The translations under genes and the position numbers were made by a program. A stretch of DNA of 15,119 nt from Candidatus Bathyarchaeota archaeon ex4484_135 (lineage in GTDB: Archaea > Thermoproteota > Bathyarchaeia > EX4484-135). The stretch spans positions 1-15,119 of the forward strand of contig NJEJ01000006.1 of the NCBI GenBank assembly GCA_002255025.1, given 5' to 3'. The notes under the pieces are model-generated. The model was not told where the DNA came from. It was given only the letters and a program-made list of their open reading frames with translations, and did no database searches. Shown piece by piece: positions 12,864-15,119 of this stretch (position 1 is the stretch's first letter; every line of letters begins with the position of its first letter).

Positions 12864-13730
12864 GTGCCGGGCCTGGCCGTCTTCTGGGGCTGCCGTGTCC
12901 TGTCGGGCGACGTGGCCTTAGAGCTATCGGTCAGGAAGGTCCTGGAGACCCTGGGCGTGGATATCACGGACCTGGAGCCCCAGTCCTGCTGTGGAGAGCC
13001 CATAAGGAGCCTCAACCTGACGGCCTCATGCTACCTCGCCCTCAGGATATTAGCCTTATCGGCCAGCAAGGGCTATAACGAGGTCCTCATGCCTTGCAGC
13101 AAGGGATACTTCATGGCAAATTGGTCCTTAGACATGCTCTCCCGCTCGGGCGAGCTATCCGAGGCCATATCAAAGGCTTTCTCATCGGAGGGCCTCAGCC
13201 TAGACCGCTTGTCAAGACCTATCGACCTCGTGGAACTGGTGTACCGTGCCGTGGGCCCCGAGGGCCTAAGGAACAAGGTCGAGAAGCCCCTGGGCCTCAG
13301 AGTTGCCCTTCATCCCGGCTGCTACTTCATGAGGTCCAAGCCTGGGACGGGCGAAGGCCTGAGGAAGCTGGCCGAACTCAGGGAACTGCTATCCGCTGTA
13401 GGCGTCGAGGCACCTTACTACCCGGGCATGATGGATTGCTGTGGGGGAAGCCTCTGGCTGACGAGGCAAGATGCCGCCCTGACCTTGGCTGGCTCTAAGC
13501 TGAAGGCTGCTTCCGAATCGAGCCTCGATTGCCTGGTCGTCCTGTGCCCCTCTTGCTTCGAGATGTTGGATGCCAGGCAAGAAGATGCCTTATCGGCTGT
13601 CGGGGAAAAGAAGGGCGTTCCGGTCCTCTACCTACCCCAGCTCCTGGGCTTGGCCCTTGGCATTGACCCGGCCGAGCTAGGCCTGAGGTTCAACAGGAGC
13701 CCCGTGGAAGAACTGTCCGTGGTGCGGTAA
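12864..13730 (+). CDS. hdrB: Heterodisulfide reductase subunit B (HdrB) with a degenerate first CCG motif
   Basis: A 288-residue HdrB, the catalytic subunit that reduces a disulfide with two non-cubane iron-sulfur clusters held by two CCG motifs. The second motif is complete: C153 (HPGCYF), C192-C193 (DCCGG), C228 and C231 (CPSC). The first has C10 (FWGC), C42-C43 (SCCGEP) and C78 (PCSKG), but residue 81, normally the fifth cysteine, is Gly (codon GGA). I chose GTG 12864 because GGGGGTG stands six bases before it and the protein then starts like other HdrBs; GTG 12855 would overlap hdrC. The 3' end overlaps the convergent C25 peptidase gene by 54 bases. The physiological disulfide is unknown and need not be CoM-S-S-CoB. 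Confidence 0.92.
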   Translation: MPGLAVFWGCRVLSGDVALELSVRKVLETLGVDITDLEPQSCCGEPIRSLNLTASCYLALRILALSASKGYNEVLMPCSKGYFMANWSLDMLSRSGELSEAISKAFSSEGLSLDRLSRPIDLVELVYRAVGPEGLRNKVEKPLGLRVALHPGCYFMRSKPGTGEGLRKLAELRELLSAVGVEAPYYPGMMDCCGGSLWLTRQDAALTLAGSKLKAASESSLDCLVVLCPSCFEMLDARQEDALSAVGEKKGVPVLYLPQLLGLALGIDPAELGLRFNRSPVEELSVVR

Positions 13731-15119
13731 GGTTCTGTGGTGCAGGACCCTCCTGACGAACACCAGCAGGGCTGCCGAGGCGAAAACGATGAGCAGGCAG
13801 AGTTCTAAGGGCGAGAAGGGCCGTGCCAGCCTGACCTGGATTACCTGCCCGTTGTATTCGACTTTAAACTCACGTTTGACCTCAGGCCACAGGGAGACAG
13901 ATACCGAGGCCCTGTAGGTCCCGGGAGCCATGTCCCGGATTTCCACTCGGCCGTCGGGCCCCGTCCGATAGGAGCCGATGGGCGTCCCGTTCTCGGTCAT
14001 CACGGCCACGAGGGCACCTTCGATGGGCCTGCCCCAGAGGTCCACGACCCTGATGTAGAAGTCTAGGACCGTGCAGTTCACGAGTAGCTCCTGCTCATCG
14101 TAAGTCAAGTTGAACGTACCAGATGCGACCTCGGTCCTGAAGGGCCTATCCCAATAGGCCCTGAAGGAGTACATCAGGGGCGGCAGGTCTTCGAGTCTCA
14201 GGAGCCCGCCCGGCCCAGAGGTATTGGCCAATTGGAGGCTGGAGTTGGAGCCGAGGACGAGCAGGACGCCTTCCAAGGGCTCCCCGCCCGCGTCCAACAG
14301 CCTGACGTTCAGGTCGAAGAAAGAGCACCTGAGCCTCAGGAGGCCCGACCTCGGCACGAACACGCTGATGGCCTCGTGGACCTGGACGGCCCCGTAATAG
14401 GCCCTTATCTCGTAAACGCCTGGGGAAAGGCCGTTGAAGCTCACCAGCCCATCGGGCCCAGAGGTGCCCTCTGCCACCACCGAGCCACTTGCCTCGGCCA
14501 GTTCTACCTTGACGCCCTCTATGGCACGCTCGCCGTCCGCGTCTAGGCAGGCGACCGCGAGGCCGTAGGTGCCGGTGGCGTTGTAGAACAGGACCGTGGG
14601 GTCGCCGAACATGGTTCCGTACTCGGCCACCGTCTTCCAATCCAAGTAGTAGCCCGTGGTAGGCTCTGGCTCGTAGACGGACATCGTGGCCGTGTAGTTC
14701 TCTATGGCCTCGGCCCAGGCCTGCCCGAGCAGCACGGGCCCCTTCGACAGAGCCCTAGTGAGCAGTATGTCCATCAGGCCAGCCAGGCCGCACGGTGCCC
14801 ACTCGCTCACGAACATCCAGGCCACCCTCGTGCAGCCGAAATAGGCTATGGCCCCACCGTCCGGGTTCAGGAGGAAGTCCTCTCCTATGCAATCCCTGTC
14901 CGAGAACCTGGCGGTCGAGCAGGCAGCCGTCACGACCACCGGGAACTTAGGTCCGTTGGTCAAGTCGAGCACGTCGTTGGTCCATATCGTGTCCAGGCGG
15001 CCCAGGGCCCAGGCATCAGGTAGCCCGTGCCCGACGAAGTTCAACAGGCCACAGCCCTTCTGGAGCTGGCTCAGGAGGGAGAAACGGCTCAAGGTCCCCT
15101 TCGTCTCGTAGAGCTTCAC
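13677..15119 (-). CDS. Gingipain-like C25 cysteine peptidase, C-terminal part, with Ig-like repeats and membrane anchor
   Basis: The frame runs off the right edge, so only the C-terminal 480 residues are seen; the GTG at the edge is probably internal. The visible catalytic part has the C25 dyad: His31 in LLNFVGHGLPDAW and Cys67 in VVVTAACSTARFSD, followed by the family block GDPTVLFY (172-179). Three Ig-like or carboxypeptidase-regulatory-like repeats follow (about 185-258, 262-345, 346-425), each with a pattern like GPDGLVSFNGLSPGVYEIRA. A transmembrane helix (about 434-454), RR and a His-rich tail end the protein. It is thus a surface protease held in the membrane with its catalytic part outside. 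The last 54 bases overlap the end of hdrB on the other strand. The family is fairly sure; the substrate is unknown. Confidence 0.85.
   Translation of the reverse strand: MKLYETKGTLSRFSLLSQLQKGCGLLNFVGHGLPDAWALGRLDTIWTNDVLDLTNGPKFPVVVTAACSTARFSDRDCIGEDFLLNPDGGAIAYFGCTRVAWMFVSEWAPCGLAGLMDILLTRALSKGPVLLGQAWAEAIENYTATMSVYEPEPTTGYYLDWKTVAEYGTMFGDPTVLFYNATGTYGLAVACLDADGERAIEGVKVELAEASGSVVAEGTSGPDGLVSFNGLSPGVYEIRAYYGAVQVHEAISVFVPRSGLLRLRCSFFDLNVRLLDAGGEPLEGVLLVLGSNSSLQLANTSGPGGLLRLEDLPPLMYSFRAYWDRPFRTEVASGTFNLTYDEQELLVNCTVLDFYIRVVDLWGRPIEGALVAVMTENGTPIGSYRTGPDGRVEIRDMAPGTYRASVSVSLWPEVKREFKVEYNGQVIQVRLARPFSPLELCLLIVFASAALLVFVRRVLHHRTLPHHGQFFHGAPVEPQA

Noticed and set aside
13104..13106. Possible selenocysteine replacing the missing HdrB cysteine
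   Set aside because: The codon at residue 81 is GGA, not TGA, so Sec insertion is excluded.
1..15119. CRISPR array, insertion sequence or transposase
   Set aside because: No regularly spaced direct repeats and no transposase or integrase motif were seen on either strand by eye.

Overview
The window looks like a piece of a GC-rich, probably thermophilic archaeal chromosome. It carries archaeal-type families (UPF0200, UPF0201, an RNase J-like beta-CASP protein, an archaeal YchF/OLA1-like GTPase, the heterodisulfide reductase genes hdrA, hdrC and hdrB, and a membrane-anchored C25 peptidase). AGG and ATA are heavily used for Arg and Ile. Genes are tightly packed with ATGA-type overlaps, and several apparent TATA boxes sit about 30 bases before start codons. 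I cannot fix the lineage. The Hdr genes do not make it a methanogen, because no mcr gene is visible.

Layout. (1) 1-1828, plus strand: the end of a metal ABC permease, its binding protein, a small cupin, then a hairpin/T-run terminator. (2) 4952-1837, minus strand, read right to left: a nuclease domain of the viral terminase large-subunit type without its ATPase half, a UPF0200 kinase-like protein, an SMC/OLD-like ATPase, a small TOPRIM-like protein, and the UPF0201 RNA-binding protein. From memory UPF0200 and UPF0201 are neighbours in other archaea (for example Sulfolobus), so the ATPase/TOPRIM-like pair looks inserted between two housekeeping genes. This pair is the best candidate here for an undescribed, defence-like system. 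(3) 5062-5824, plus strand: a beta-rich protein of unknown, possibly virion-like, nature and a small unknown protein. (4) 5864-7252: RNase J-like nuclease, convergent with an uncharacterised helical protein (7890-7249). (5) 7956-8481: a YgiT-type zinc protein without a visible toxin, an AT-richer spacer, and tRNA-Ser(GCU) on the minus strand with encoded CCA. (6) 8584-9789: GTPase, convergent with a nitroreductase (10327-9815). (7) 10386-13730: hdrA-hdrC-hdrB, divergent from the nitroreductase across a symmetric 14-bp palindrome. (8) 15119-13677, minus: the C-terminal part of a gingipain-like C25 peptidase with Ig-like repeats and a membrane anchor, cut by the window end.

Expression pattern. 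Genes that open a transcription unit tend to lack a Shine-Dalgarno site and have a TATA-like CTTATCT/TTTATCA element 31-34 bases before the start codon, which suggests leaderless mRNAs. Internal operon genes have strong sites (GGGGGTGA, GGAGGAG, GAGGTGAT). HdrB lacks one of the five cysteines expected in its first CCG motif. No stretch longer than 300 bases is without a gene.
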